Assembly: GCA_024734495.1 (NCBI GenBank)
Contig: JALMQS010000267.1
Location: 434,001-498,000, forward strand
Length of the DNA stretch: 64,000 bases
Origin: Forficula auricularia
Taxonomy: Eukaryota; Arthropoda; Insecta; Dermaptera; Forficulidae
Direction: 5' to 3'
Position 1 is the first letter of the stretch, and each line of letters begins with the position of its first letter. The translations under genes were made by a program, and so were the position numbers. Under the pieces are notes generated by a model. It worked only from the letters and a program-made list of their open reading frames with translations, had not been told where the DNA came from and made no database searches. Shown here one piece after another: positions 35,895 through 45,708 of this stretch.

Positions 35895-36649
35895 TCTTAT
35901 TAAACGAGCAAAATTTGTTTATATATATATATATTTATATATTTTGTTTGTATCTTAGTTCTATTTTGAAAACGCCTCTACCGATTTTGATGAAATTCAT
36001 GAGTTAGGGGATTTCGGAGTGACAATTCGATCTGTCACGGTCTCATCTTCGACAAAATTGTTTTTGATGGGTTTTATCGTAATCAAATTAATTATTCTCA
36101 GGTAGAAAAATTCCATTCTTAAGGTTTTCAAAAGGTTTTCTTTTTATTATTATACCCAGACAGACAATGGGTTGGGCTAATTGTTCTCAAAGGCCTTAAA
36201 GAACTATTGTGATTGTGGTGTGTTGTTGTCAAGCAATAACTAAACCCGAACGAAGCTCGGTCTTCCAGGTATGTATATATAATATTTGTATTTTTTTTTT
36301 TTTTTAACGGCTTTAACGATTTTGATGAAACAAACTCTATTAGCAAGTTTCGAGGATGAGAAAGCGATCTTGATGCGGAGCGTGGGTGGATGTGGGGGTT
36401 GCAGAAGGTGGGGGGCTGTGGTGGGGGATGCGGGAGTAGGGCGAGGTTTCGTGGGTGGAGTCGAGCAGGGTGGAGGTAGGGGGTACAGTGGTCGAATACT
36501 ATATAGATATATTTGTATTTTTTTAATTTGAAAACGGCTCTCAAATAAAAATCGACCTTTTTATCAGAATTTTAAATTAAAAATAATATTAAAATAAAGC
36601 TTTTAACTGAAGGAAGAAGTTACCGAGCATCGCTCGGTGCCTCCAGGTA
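35895..36649 (+). mobile_element. Family X, near-complete copy
   Basis: Begins TCTTATTAAACGAGC directly after foldback W and ends with hairpin ACCGAGC-atc-GCTCGGT and GCCTCCAGGTA. Two modules: the first ends 'agctcggtcttccaggta' near 36270, and the second carries the G-rich run 36360-36485. The 138-codon minus and 81-codon plus frames within it are products of the repeat, not genes. Confidence 0.7.
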
Positions 36650-36968
36650 CTATTGATTATAATATATAGATCTATGTTTATTTGTAAAATGCAGAAGATA
36701 AGCTCATTGATTTTTCTTTAAGGACCTCATTGGATTAAATGACATACAAGTAAGGGAAAAATTCAATTATTATTAGTAAAAGTAATAATTTTTTTAATCC
36801 CTTTTTTTGTTGTAGTTCTTTGAAAGAAGGGGAGCATGGGCAGTGCTCCCCCCCTACAAAACTTATTGCCCCCCCCTAGAAAAATCGAAACTCCATTGTT
36901 ACAAGGCATCACTTATGTATTTCTAATTAAATTATTTCATTACTTCCAAAATTTGTCAATTCTACTAA
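36650..36968. other. No gene; C-rich element-end fragment
   Basis: 36825-36890 has 'gcatgggcagtgctccccc' and C-runs like the interior of the GGATCCAG hAT family. The rest is AT-rich. Confidence 0.4.
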
Positions 36969-36969
36969 A

Positions 36970-37780
36970 AAGTTAGTTGATCTCTAATCGGATTTTCAAA
37001 ATTGAAACACTTCTGGTGGCTAAATCAGCTACGCCCTCTAAGAAATCTCACTCAATTTCCCCACGAGGGGGAGTATAGTAAAGTCATGTGATGAGTTTAA
37101 TTGTCTATCTATTTTAGAATTGGTAAATAATAACCTAGTCGATCTCTAATCGGATTCTCAAAATTGAAACCTTCTGTGCCTAATCAGCTACGCTCTGCTA
37201 GGATATGTCCCTAACTAGCCCCAATGAGGGGGAGTGTAGCTAAAGTCAGTGTGATTAGATTTAATTGTTATCTTTTTATAAATTTGATAAATAATACTTT
37301 AGTTGATCTCTATAGTAATTGGATTCTCAAAATTGAAACCTTCTGGTGGCTAATCAGCTACCCTTCTAGGAAATCTCCCTAACTACCGCCAATGAGGGGG
37401 AGTATAGTAAAGTCATGTGATGAGTTTAATTGTTATCTTTTTAAAATTGATAAATAATAATTTAGTTGATCTCTAATCGGATTCTCAAAATTGAAACCTT
37501 CTGGTGGCTAATCAGCTACCCCCTCTAGGAAATCTCCCTAACTACCCCCAATGAGGGGGAGTATAGTAAAGTCATGTGATTAGTTTAATTGTTATCTTTT
37601 TAAAATTGATAAATAATAATTTAGTTGATCTCTAATCGGATTCTCAAAATTGAAACCTTCTGGTGGCTAATCAGCTACCCCCTCTAGAAAATCTCCCTAA
37701 CTACCCCCAATGAGGGGGAGTATAGTAAAGTCATGTGATGATTTTAATTGTTATCTTTTTAAATTTGATTTAATAATAAT
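36970..37780. repeat. Five-unit tandem satellite, unit about 160 bases
   Basis: 'gatctctaatcggattctc' landmarks occur near 36978, 37141, 37308, 37467 and 37626 (spacings about 159-167). Each is followed by 'attgaaaccttctggtggc', 'taatcagctac' and 'aatgagggggagtatagta'. The last three units are nearly identical. Confidence 0.9.
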
Positions 37781-38447
37781 TTTCGAATTAAAATATAATT
37801 CTTCATAATATTCATCTGTGTCTTGTTCTTTGTGTCCTTATCATTTATATCCTTTCCTTTCAACTCTTGTTCGTATATAATATAATTAAAACAATTGAAT
37901 TTCTTCTTTTGAAAGAGATTTTTATCCCAAGATAAGCCATCCATTCTCTCTCTGCGTTTTATAAAATAAAATAAAATTTATTTTAGCTTTCGCGAGTAAG
38001 AGACTATATACGGTAGAGAGTAGAAAAGAATGAGGAGGAGGAATTTTTCCAGCCGTATTCTAATATGTTTTTCTTTTGTTCCAGGTAAGCACGAGTTCAT
38101 TAATCTTGCTACTATTCTATATATACTTTTGCTTGTTTGTTTTTCTCTCTCACTGCGTTAAATGGTTGGTGGAATAATTCACTTCTTTATTACAATTAAT
38201 ATTTTTATTTTTAATCTTGATTATTTTTTTTTTTTTTGTTTAATGTTCTTTTTCTAGAATTATATAAAAGAGAGAGAAAGAGAGTGGTGAAATTATTATG
38301 AATATTTTCACAAGAAAATTGAGCTTAATTTATTTTACTTTCTCTATCTCTAATTAACATTTAGAATTTAGTTATTTACAATAATTTTTTGGGGAAAATT
38401 CCTTGTTGGCCCATAATTCACTACTTCTCAGCATATGCGTCGCAAAG
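37781..38447. other. Single-copy segment around a splice-like site
   Basis: No paralogue in the window. AT-rich with purine-rich patches ('gaatgaggaggaggaat'). Contains the candidate recursive splice site listed separately. Confidence 0.35.
38060..38090 (+). promoter_or_regulatory. Candidate recursive splice site (ratchet point)
   Basis: Branch-like 'ttctaat' (A at 38063), a pyrimidine tract 'gtttttcttttgttccag', then immediately GTAAGC: a strong 3' site fused to a strong 5' site at 38084/38085, with a 21-base branch-to-AG distance. This zero-length-exon arrangement defines ratchet points in very long insect introns. It implies a plus-strand gene whose exons lie outside what I can identify. 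It could also be a cryptic site by chance. Confidence 0.5.
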
Positions 38448-38545
38448 TACGAGGCATGTTCTTAAAGTAAGTACCGTTTTCAAATAAAAAAAAAACAAGT
38501 ATACTTTTCATAACAATTTTACTTTCACATGAAAGACTGTATCTT

Positions 38546-38712
38546 GAGGAGTAGGGTTAGGCTATAGGCTAGGTGGTAGAGTGTCAGCCTGCTAACCAAG
38601 TGGGGTCCACTTTCGAATCCGACTCGAGGCATCCGGCTAAAATCTGACCCTGGGGATAGAGACAAATAAAAAAAAATAGTATCGTAAATTGGCTTATGGC
38701 TAGAAAGGCCGA
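38546..38712 (+). mobile_element. tRNA-derived SINE (family 1)
   Basis: Box A-like 'taggctaggtggtagagtg' and box B-like 'tttcgaatccgactcg' at tRNA spacing. The body 'gcatccggctaaaatctga' and the tail hairpin 'ggctagaaaggccgaaa' follow. Imperfect 14-base duplications aaagactgtatctt / aaagcctgtatcct border it. The opposite mariner arm has the single empty site. Same family as 59386-59559. Confidence 0.85.
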
Positions 38713-38753
38713 AAAGCCTGTATCCTAATCTACGATTCGACATTGTTTCCACC

Positions 38754-39036
38754 GAGGGGTGATCCGCGATTGGAAGTAGGTGTACACCTCTTTGGAAGTA
38801 TTTTGGAAGTACTTGGAAATATATGGAAGTACTTGGAAACATTTGGAAGTAGTTGGAATTGTTTGGAAGTACTTGGAAATATTTGTAATTGCTTGGAAAT
38901 ATTTGTAATTACTTGAAAATATTTGAATTGCTTGGAAATATTTGAATTACTTGGAAATATTTGGAATACTTGGAAATATTTGGAAGTACAAGTGGAAGTA
39001 GGTGTACAGCATATTAGGTCGCAGTTCACCCCTCAG
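38754..39036. mobile_element. hAT-like MITE carrying a minisatellite
   Basis: Ends GAGGGGTGATCCGCGATTGG and, reversed, GAGGGGTGAACTGCGACC, with a perfect 8-base duplication tttccacc (38746-38753, 39037-39044). The other mariner arm has one uninterrupted 'tttccac'. The interior is a degenerate minisatellite of 'ggaagtacttggaaatattt'. The 99- and 105-codon minus frames are its repeat translation. Confidence 0.75.
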
Positions 39037-39056
39037 TTTCCACCAATATTAAGGCA

Positions 39057-39260
39057 TTAATTGTATCTTTCCACGAGCTTTAGTATTCCCTCCTCAAAGA
39101 AGTCTGCCGCCCGATTGGACATCCACTGCAACTTTCGATAATTTAGTCGTCCAGTCACAATTCCATAAAGAACACCTCTTGACATTATAGGAAAAAAATC
39201 AGATGACGAAATCGTAAAATGTCTGTTCTCTCTCACTTTTTCGTCAACTTTATGCACCAA
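39057..39260 (-). pseudogene. Mariner transposase deletion remnant, left arm
   Basis: 67 codons. The start MVHKVDEKVRENRHFTIS and VLYGIVTGRLNYRKL resemble the N-terminal DNA-binding part of mariner transposases. This is joined directly to NRAADFFEEGILKLVERYN, the extreme C-terminus. The whole catalytic DDD domain between them is absent. A stop follows RYN where relatives continue. It is a deletion derivative and cannot encode transposase. Confidence 0.8.
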
Positions 39261-39342
39261 ATCTTCAATAATGACAGAAGGTCGACATCTTTAAATGTTC
39301 TAACCCATTTACATACCATCTGATTTGTTTCCACTAATCCCA

Positions 39343-39498
39343 ATAGGTGTTCTTTATGTAATTGTGATTGAAAGACTAAATTATCGAAAGTTGCAGTGTA
39401 TGTCCAATCGGGCGGCTGACTTATTTGAGGACGGAATACAAAAGCTCGTGGAAGGATACAATAAATTCCTTAATATTGTGGAAACTATGTCGAAATGA
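39343..39498 (+). pseudogene. Mariner transposase deletion remnant, right arm
   Basis: Plus-strand frame reading GVLYVIVIERLNYRKLQ joined to NRAADLFEDGIQKLVEGYN and ending ...ETMSK. It has the same N-to-C fusion as the left arm but is truncated further at the N-terminus. The shared fusion point shows the deletion predates the inverted duplication. Confidence 0.75.
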
Positions 39499-39694
39499 GT
39501 AGATTAAGATACAGGCTTTCATGTGAAAATAAAATTGTAATGTAAAGTATACTTGTTTTTTTTTTAATTTGAGAACGGTACTTACTTTGGAAACATGCCT
39601 CGTATATTCTTTGAGTCACGCAGTCTCGTTAACCGAATATTTTAATACAATTTATTTTCAATAAGTTTAAAAATATATTTTAATCTATTCAATA

Positions 39695-39941
39695 CAGTGG
39701 TGTGCGGTCCATGGATGCTGTGGATGCGGCGCATCCCTAAAATTTCAAAACATTTAGAGTATTTTCATACCGTGTCATAAAAAAACTGATGTTAAATTTA
39801 AAAAATAAGGAAAAATTCTATACCATCTTTCGACGGTGAAATTGCAAAAGGGTGAGAAGAATAAAATATAATTTAGAAAAATAAGAGGTTATTTTTTTGT
39901 TCAGTATTCCCTGGTTGAAAACACACCAGCTGCCGCCACTG
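39695..39941. mobile_element. hAT-type MITE, 247 bases
   Basis: Starts CAGTGGTGTGCGGTCC and ends 'gctgccgccactg' (CAGTGGCGGCAGC reversed). Flanks attcaata and atgcaata match at 7 of 8 bases. No coding sequence. Confidence 0.65.
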
Positions 39942-39967
39942 ATGCAATACTATTAATTTTACTTAGA

Positions 39968-40225
39968 GAAAGTGGTGTAGGTTTTAGGTGAAACATGATG
40001 TTAATTAATAGAGTAAAGGGTGTGTAGTTTCACAGTGAATGAAATAAAACTCAAAGAGGTTTATACAAACTCAATATATTTCGGATTATTAGTCCATCAT
40101 CAGTAACTAATGATTAGTTTTAACCTGTAAACTCCTGATGATGGACTAATAATCCGAAATATATGAGTTTGTATAAACCTCCTTGAGTTTTATTTCATTC
40201 ACTGTGAAACTACACACCCTTTAAT
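39968..40225. mobile_element. Inverted pair of PLE-like ends (family D2)
   Basis: Arms 40012-40112 and 40134-40222 are inverted copies ('gaatgaaataaaactcaa', 'tatttcggattattagtcc'). The plus-strand right arm reads CTGATGA + T, GGAC..., TCC, GAAA: a hammerhead core without a GTC. The left flank 39968-40032 is duplicated at 42703-42766. A single end of the same family is at 60035-60145. Confidence 0.7.
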
Positions 40226-40691
40226 TTATTAATCAATACTATTAAAATTAAAAATGGTATATTTCACGTGAACCGGATAACGGGAAGAATGTGAGGTTCT
40301 GTAATTCGTTCATATTGTATTGTATACTTCTAGAAGGTATAAATGTGAACACATAATTTTTTGTTTGTATGAGGTTTAGTTGTCAAGTTATGGGCTTCTA
40401 AAGAATTGACGTAATTGAATTTTTTAGGATTTTTTGGAAGCTCAATTTTTCGAATTAAACAAATTTACAATAATATATTAAAAATGGTGGTTTATATAGA
40501 AAATTTACTGTTCTTTTTAATTATGAAATCATATTAAATTTTTTTTCTTGTTCAAAACCGGAAGTAAACATTTCAAATCAGAATTTTCATAACTTGGACT
40601 TTTTTTTAAATTATTTTACTTTTAAAATATAGTTTAAAGTATATAAAAAATACACTAAAGGTTTTAAAATGAGTACTACATTAATATAGGA
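40226..40691. other. AT-rich, no gene seen
   Basis: No frame and no recognised repeat. Confidence 0.4.
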
Positions 40692-40899
40692 TAGTGCTTC
40701 TCAACCTTTTTCATGCCAGGGCCCCCTAAATCTGAAAATATAATCCCCGAACCCCCGAAAAAAACATATTTTCGTTGTCAAAATTTTTATTTCATCATGT
40801 TTATATTTTATCACAAAGAATAGAACGTAGTTACAAACAGTTTTTAAAAATAATATAAAAAAAACTCTATGTTTCTACACACTGCTTTAGAGTTTAGAG

Positions 40900-41682
40900 C
40901 AGTGGTTCCCAACCTTTTGTGGCCCATCGCCTCTTTCCTGGAGGCTTACTAACCCCTATCGCCCCCTTTTCATTTTCATTGTATGCCTAAAGTGTAAATA
41001 ATAAAGCAGTTTTATTATTTTAATCAATTTTATTATCGTATATAAAAACAACCAAAGCAGTTTTATTCGGTTCGAAATAGTGAAGCCAGCCTATTTTCTA
41101 GAAATTACTCTCTTGGAAAATTTCCACGCAAAGTCGAAATTTAGAAAAACCACAATCAATGAAATTATTATTGACATCTGGTGTTTCCTTCAGTTAAAAA
41201 GCCTTCCGACAGGACTTAATCTCTTAACCCAAAATATGACAAACATAAATTTAATTTATTGAGGTTCAAAAAGTGGGAATTGTAAAGTCCCACCATCCTA
41301 TTGTCAAATAAGGCATGTTTCAGCATCAAAGGACATACCGCCTGCTACTCCAAAATATTACCATTAAAAAGAATTATATTATTATCATGAAAAAAATACT
41401 CTAAATGCCGCGTTAACAACAGTATGTTTCTTTGTAATTTATTAGAAATTTAAATATTTTTTTCTAAAAAATATTAATATAACATTATTTATATTTGAGA
41501 ATGAAAATTACATTTAACAACTCGCAAGAGAAGTGATTCCATTTCTTTGCACGTGAGGGTATTTTAATTTTTCCCTCTTTGAATACTCATCGCCCCCCAA
41601 TCGCCCCCTACTCAATTATCGCCACCATGATAACTCAAATCGCCCACTTGGGGGGCGATCGCCCCCAGGTTGGGAAACACTG
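40900..41682. mobile_element. Inner hAT non-autonomous element, 783 bases
   Basis: Starts CAGTGGTTCCCAACCTTTTG and ends 'aggttgggaaacactg'. A perfect 8-base duplication gtttagag lies at 40892-40899 and 41683-41690. C-rich subterminal text ('atcgcccccttttc', 'gggcgatcgccccc'). The 60-codon frame at 41080 is not recognisable as transposase. Confidence 0.85.
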
Positions 41683-41799
41683 GTTTAGAGCATTCCATCA
41701 ACGACTGGACTCGCCTGTCTCATACGCAGCTTTCGTTCTTCTGCGCCCAAATTGTTGCCTAAATACAGGCGGGCAAACGTAATAAATCAAGATCAAATT

Positions 41800-42092
41800 C
41801 AGTCTATATTTTGAGGATTTTAAGCATGAAACTCGCAAAACAATTTAATGAGATGGTTGCGGTTGCATGTTTTACACATGAAATCAATATCTGGTTCAAT
41901 TACAGAAATGCTAACTCGCAAGAAATCGTCCAGTCTCTGTGGAAAAGCATGATCTGTGTTTATTTTTCATTAAAAGTAATGCCAAAAATGTTGTTTCACC
42001 TATTATTATTAATATTAGAATTACCGAGGCTTCTTTTGCAATAGATGGATATTCTTGCTGTCGCCTTATCCAAAATTCTGAAATACTTTTTT
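41800..42092 (-). pseudogene. hAT transposase C-terminal remnant
   Basis: On the minus strand, from about 42090 down, it reads FWIRRQQEYPSIAKEAS, then text resembling the conserved 'L...KNKHRS' block, and further on EPDIDFMCKT. These parallel the hAT dimerisation region (FW...YP.IA..A, S.....KNK.R, ..P.I..L). Frameshifts and a stop break it. Downstream it is cut by the PLE end at 42095. Confidence 0.55.
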
Positions 42093-42094
42093 AT

Positions 42095-42250
42095 TAAATT
42101 GAAAGGTTTTGCAGAGACTAGCAGAATTTTTATAAATTGAAGAAGACAATAAAAGAGTGCGTCTTTTGCTAGAATGATAAATTTTTAAATGATTTATAAC
42201 GAGACTATATTTTCGAAAGCTTTGCCCTCTTCATCAGTAGTATAGGAGAT
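42095..42250 (-). mobile_element. PLE family A end inserted in hAT
   Basis: Minus-oriented end with the ribozyme motif and tail ('tagcaaaagacgcactctt', 'ctgctagtctctgcaaaac'), more diverged than other A copies. It interrupts the hAT transposase remnant. Confidence 0.75.
42204..42238 (-). ncRNA. Hammerhead-type motif, PLE A, mutated
   Basis: CTGATGA + A, GAGGGC/GCTTTC helix II, then GAAAA-TATA-GTC. The C of helix III is changed to A, which would remove the C-G pair. Probably impaired. Confidence 0.55.
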
Positions 42251-42598
42251 AGATGAATTAAAGAACAAACTTGTCGCACTGAGCGTGGTACCTGACACTT
42301 AAAAGGTCGGCTGCTTTGAGCGAAAATGCATTAAAACGTTGCGATATTAACATGTACTAACCTATTTAAACATAATAAATAATAATAATAATAAACCATA
42401 ATAATAGATAAAATAAAATGTATAATTTTGAACAAAAATATTAGTAGGAATAACATAGATACTTAGTAAAAGTTAAAAAAAATTGCTCAAAAAGGTATAT
42501 CTTTTAACTATAGTTTAAAAAATTTGGTATTTTTTGAGTCGCGACATGAACATATTTGTCAAATTTAGGTAGTGGCTTAAAAAAGTTAAGAACCACAG

Positions 42599-43195
42599 GC
42601 CTCATTAGATAATTTAAATATAGGTGGGAGTAATTTTACTTGTATGTGGATGTACCAGATTTTTGAGTTTAAAAAAGTATTATTATTTTTTTTACTTATG
42701 GAAAGTGGTGTAGGTTTTAGGTGAAACATGATGTTAGTTAATAGAGTAAAGGGTGTGTAGTGTGTTAGTATTATTATTTTTTGAAATAACCATTTGAGAT
42801 TTTAATAATCCGTTTTTCTTCAAGATTCTTGGGGGGTTAGTTTTCCCCCAAATTGTCTTTTGCTTCTAGAACTACTTGGAAGGGTTCAGAATCATCATTA
42901 TTTTTAAATTTTTGACGGAACATATCTAAAGTAAGTGTTCCCAAAAGTGGACATACCCCTTAAAGCGGACACCTTAAGACTATTGTGTTTAAAATAAGGG
43001 CAAATAGGCCCCGAATTCTTTATGTTATGTTGGCCACTCTTTGCAATATGTACTCTTCAGAAGGCGATGGAATTGCAGCAGACAGAATTTGTGGCCTATT
43101 TACCCTTATTTTAAAAACAAATGTTTTTAAGGTGTATGTTCACTTTTAGGTCACTTACTTTACCGTGTAAGGGTGCATTAAAAAAAAAGCATACC
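42599..43195. other. No gene; duplicated 64-base flank at 42703
   Basis: 42703-42766 repeats 39968-40032 ('gtggtgtaggttttaggtg', 'agtaaagggtgtgtag'). 42920-43150 is a degenerate inverted segment ('aagtgttcccaaaagtgga' against 'gtgtatgttcacttttagg'). Confidence 0.45.
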
Positions 43196-43199
43196 TAAA

Positions 43200-44130
43200 A
43201 CACCATTCATTTCATGCACTATTAGAAAACATTTAGATACTGATAAATTTATATATCAATGAGAATTGTTTCGACCGCGCTTATTTGAAAAAAATATTTT
43301 ATCACGAGACCACTGCGGATTATGCTATTGAAGTCTGTGGAGTCTTAAGTCTGGACCAAAGAAAAAGATGTGATCCACTTAGCTACAATCCGACGTCCGA
43401 ATGTCTAGCGGGCTATACGCAAAATAACGTTGGATTGTAGCTAAGTGGATCACATCTTTTTTCTCTCTTGGTCCAGACTTTTTTAAGCGGGAGATAAATT
43501 TAACCTAATTTATCGCGCGGAGAATTTACCACTGCTCGAAGCACCTAAAAACTTAGTAAATTGGACTGTATCTAACTTTCTGAGATTTGGCTCGTGATCC
43601 CGGCTTCTATTCCTTCTAATCTGTTCTTTTCACGATGGAGGGCCAGCCCATACAGGCCTTTAGGGGATGGACCTTCTGGTGTATCTCCTTCTCACATCAA
43701 TATCATTAAAAAAAAGACTTAAGACTCCACAGACTTCAATAGCATAATCCGCAGTGGTCTCGTGATAAAATGTCTTTTTCAAATAAGCGCGGTCGAAACA
43801 ATTCTCACGGATCCGTCCGAATGTCTAGCGGGCTATACGCAAAATGAGGTTGGATTGTAGCTAAGTGGATCACATCTTTTTTCTCTCTTGGTCCAGACTT
43901 AGGACTCCACAGACTTCAATAGCATAATCCGCAGTGGTCTCATGATAAAATATCTTTTTCAAATAAGCGCGGTCGAAACAATTCTCATTGATATATAAAT
44001 TTATTTAAAATCATTATTTCAAGTTAGAAATATATAAGTTCAAATATTATTTTCACTCAATATTTGACGAAAATTTCTACAGTTGATTCGTGATCGAATC
44101 AAATGTAGAAAACATTCGGTTAATTTAGAT
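43200..44130. mobile_element. Foldback element V, copy 1
   Basis: Long arms ('gttatcgaccgcgc'-type ends: 'gtttcgaccgcgcttattt' against 'aaataagcgcggtcgaaac') with an internal extra arm copy (43700-43880), so the palindrome is folded more than once. Contains 'gctaagtggatcacatctt' three times. A relative at 60340-61870 shares the arms and the flank 'gattgaatcaaat'. The central 43500-43690 is unique. No frame. Confidence 0.7.
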
Positions 44131-44914
44131 ACTGCTTGTAATAAACTAAAATATAACGTGAAAACAGTTTGGAAAGTTTATTTCAAAGAGCTATTAAATT
44201 TTTAGAATCTAGTTTTCAAGTCTATACAAAAAAAATTTACAACACTAAACAAACTTATAACCTTTTAATTCAAATTATTGACTATATACAAAGACAAGAT
44301 AAGTTAGCTGTAAATATTTACGATCATATTTATTTGAGAGCGCTTAATCGTTGCTCGTTTGCTTGATCAGAATCGTTTTCAACGGAATTGCTTTGCCTAT
44401 ACAAATGTAAATTGTCTTTCATCTCTAATGCTTTCAAAATTAGACTATAGAAAACTCGGCAGAATTTTTCTAAATAGCTATAATAACTCAATTTCCATTA
44501 TTTTCTCTACTTTTATTATATCGCTCTCTGCAGGTATTTATATAAATATTTTTATTTCTTTTTTAGTGTATAATAATAATAATTATGGTCGATTCGAAGG
44601 CGTGACTAGAAAACATAAAAGATTGACATATTCTACTACCAACTAATTATACTAAAACATTTTCAAATAAATAACATTTTTTTTATATTATATCTAAAAA
44701 GTAATTTTAGTAGTTTTATGTGAATTGAGAAAATAAATTAAATTTCTTAAGATTAAAAAAAAATTATTTTATTACTTAGAATGTCAGCAAACCCTGTCTT
44801 CCCTAATATTAAATCTATGGGTGGCGCCCAAAATCTCGAAACCCAAAATCCCGACAGCCAAAAATTTTTGGTTTTGGGATTTTGGGGTGAACCCGAAATC
44901 TATATATCTTTCTT
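44131..44914. other. Single-copy AT-rich DNA, no secure gene
   Basis: Short adjacent frames (44169-44366, 44359-44646) are AT-rich and unrecognised. 44500-44533 has a long pyrimidine-rich run ending 'ctctctgcag' followed by gtattt, a weaker splice-like site. 44825-44895 contains a small 'ccaaaat/attttgg' palindrome. Confidence 0.35.
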
Positions 44915-45664
44915 ATCTACTCTTATTAAAAGAGCAAAAATTGTTTATATATGTATATATATTTATATATTTGTTTGTATCTTAGTTCTATTTTGAAAAC
45001 GGCTCTACCGATTTTGATGAAATTCACGGGTTAGGGGGTTTTGGGGTGACAATTCGATCTGTCTCGGTCTCATCTTCGACAAAATTGTTTTTGATGGGTT
45101 TTATCGTAATCAAATTAATTATTCTCAGGTAAAAAATTTCATTCTTATGGTTTTAAAAAAGGTTTCCCTTTTACTATTGTACCCAGACAGACAATGAGTT
45201 GGGCTAAATGTTCTCAAAGGCCTTGAAGAACTATTGTGATTGTGATGTGTTGTTGTCAAGCAATAACTAAACCCGAACGAAGCCCGGTCTTCCAGGTATA
45301 TATATATATTTGTATTTTTTTTTTAACGGCTCTAAAGATTTTGATGAAACAATCTCTATTAAAAAGTTTTGAGGATGAGAAAGCGATCTTGATGAAGAGT
45401 GGGGGTGGATGTGGGAGGTGCAGAAGGTGGGGGGCAGTGGTGGGGGATCCGGGGGTAAGGCGAGGTTTCGGGCGTAGGGTAGAGCAGGGTGGAGGTGAGG
45501 GGTACAGTGGTCGAATACATTATATATATTTGTATTTTTTTAATTTGAAAACGGCTCTCAAATGAAAATCGACCTTTTTATCAGAATTTTAAATTAAAAA
45601 TAATATTAAAATAAAGCTTTTAACTGAAGAAATAAGTTACCGAGCATGGCTCGGTGCCTCCAGA
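44915..45664 (+). mobile_element. Family X, near-complete copy
   Basis: Starts TCTACTCTTATTAAAAGAGC and ends hairpin ACCGAGC-atg-GCTCGGT and GCCTCCAG. Module 1 runs to 'gaagcccggtcttccaggta' (45298), and module 2 includes the G-rich run 45395-45505. Its 3' end is followed within a few bases by the TCTACTC start of the next X copy (45668), giving a tandem arrangement. The 109-codon frame is repeat-derived. Confidence 0.7.
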
Positions 45665-45708
45665 TAATCTACTCTTTTTAAACGAGCAAAAATTGTTTAT
45701 ATATATAA

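Larger units (their letters stand above)
38448..39604. mobile_element. Palindromic mariner derivative with nested insertions
   Basis: TA + CGAGGCATGTTC...AAGTAAGTACCGTTTT at the left mirrors AACGGTACTTACTTTGG...CATGCCTCG + TA at the right. These are mariner-type terminal repeats. Both arms carry the same 3' region and transposase remnants in opposite orientation and meet near 39270-39340. The left arm is lengthened by a SINE (38546-38712) and a hAT-like MITE (38754-39036). Confidence 0.8.
40692..42598 (-). mobile_element. Degraded hAT element hosting two insertions
   Basis: The left end 'agtgcttctcaaccttttt' and right end 'aagttaagaaccacag' are the classic hAT 'GGTTCTCAACCTTTTT' terminal repeat in diverged form. 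Inside are a second hAT (40900-41682), a decayed transposase C-terminus on the minus strand and a PLE A end (42095-42250). No clear flanking duplication remains, consistent with age. Confidence 0.65.

Noticed and set aside
36128..36544. 138-codon minus and 81-codon plus frames, and the similar 109-codon frame at 45236
   Set aside because: They lie in the G-rich second module of family X and recur with it; one strand is proline/histidine-rich from C-runs.
38560..38640. Possible tRNA gene (also 59470-59555)
   Set aside because: A and B boxes are present, but there is no full cloverleaf with acceptor stem; body, tail and target duplications show these are SINEs.
38525..39029. 105- and 99-codon minus frames
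   Set aside because: Translations of the minisatellite inside the hAT-like MITE (repeated YFQVFPS-like units) and of the SINE.
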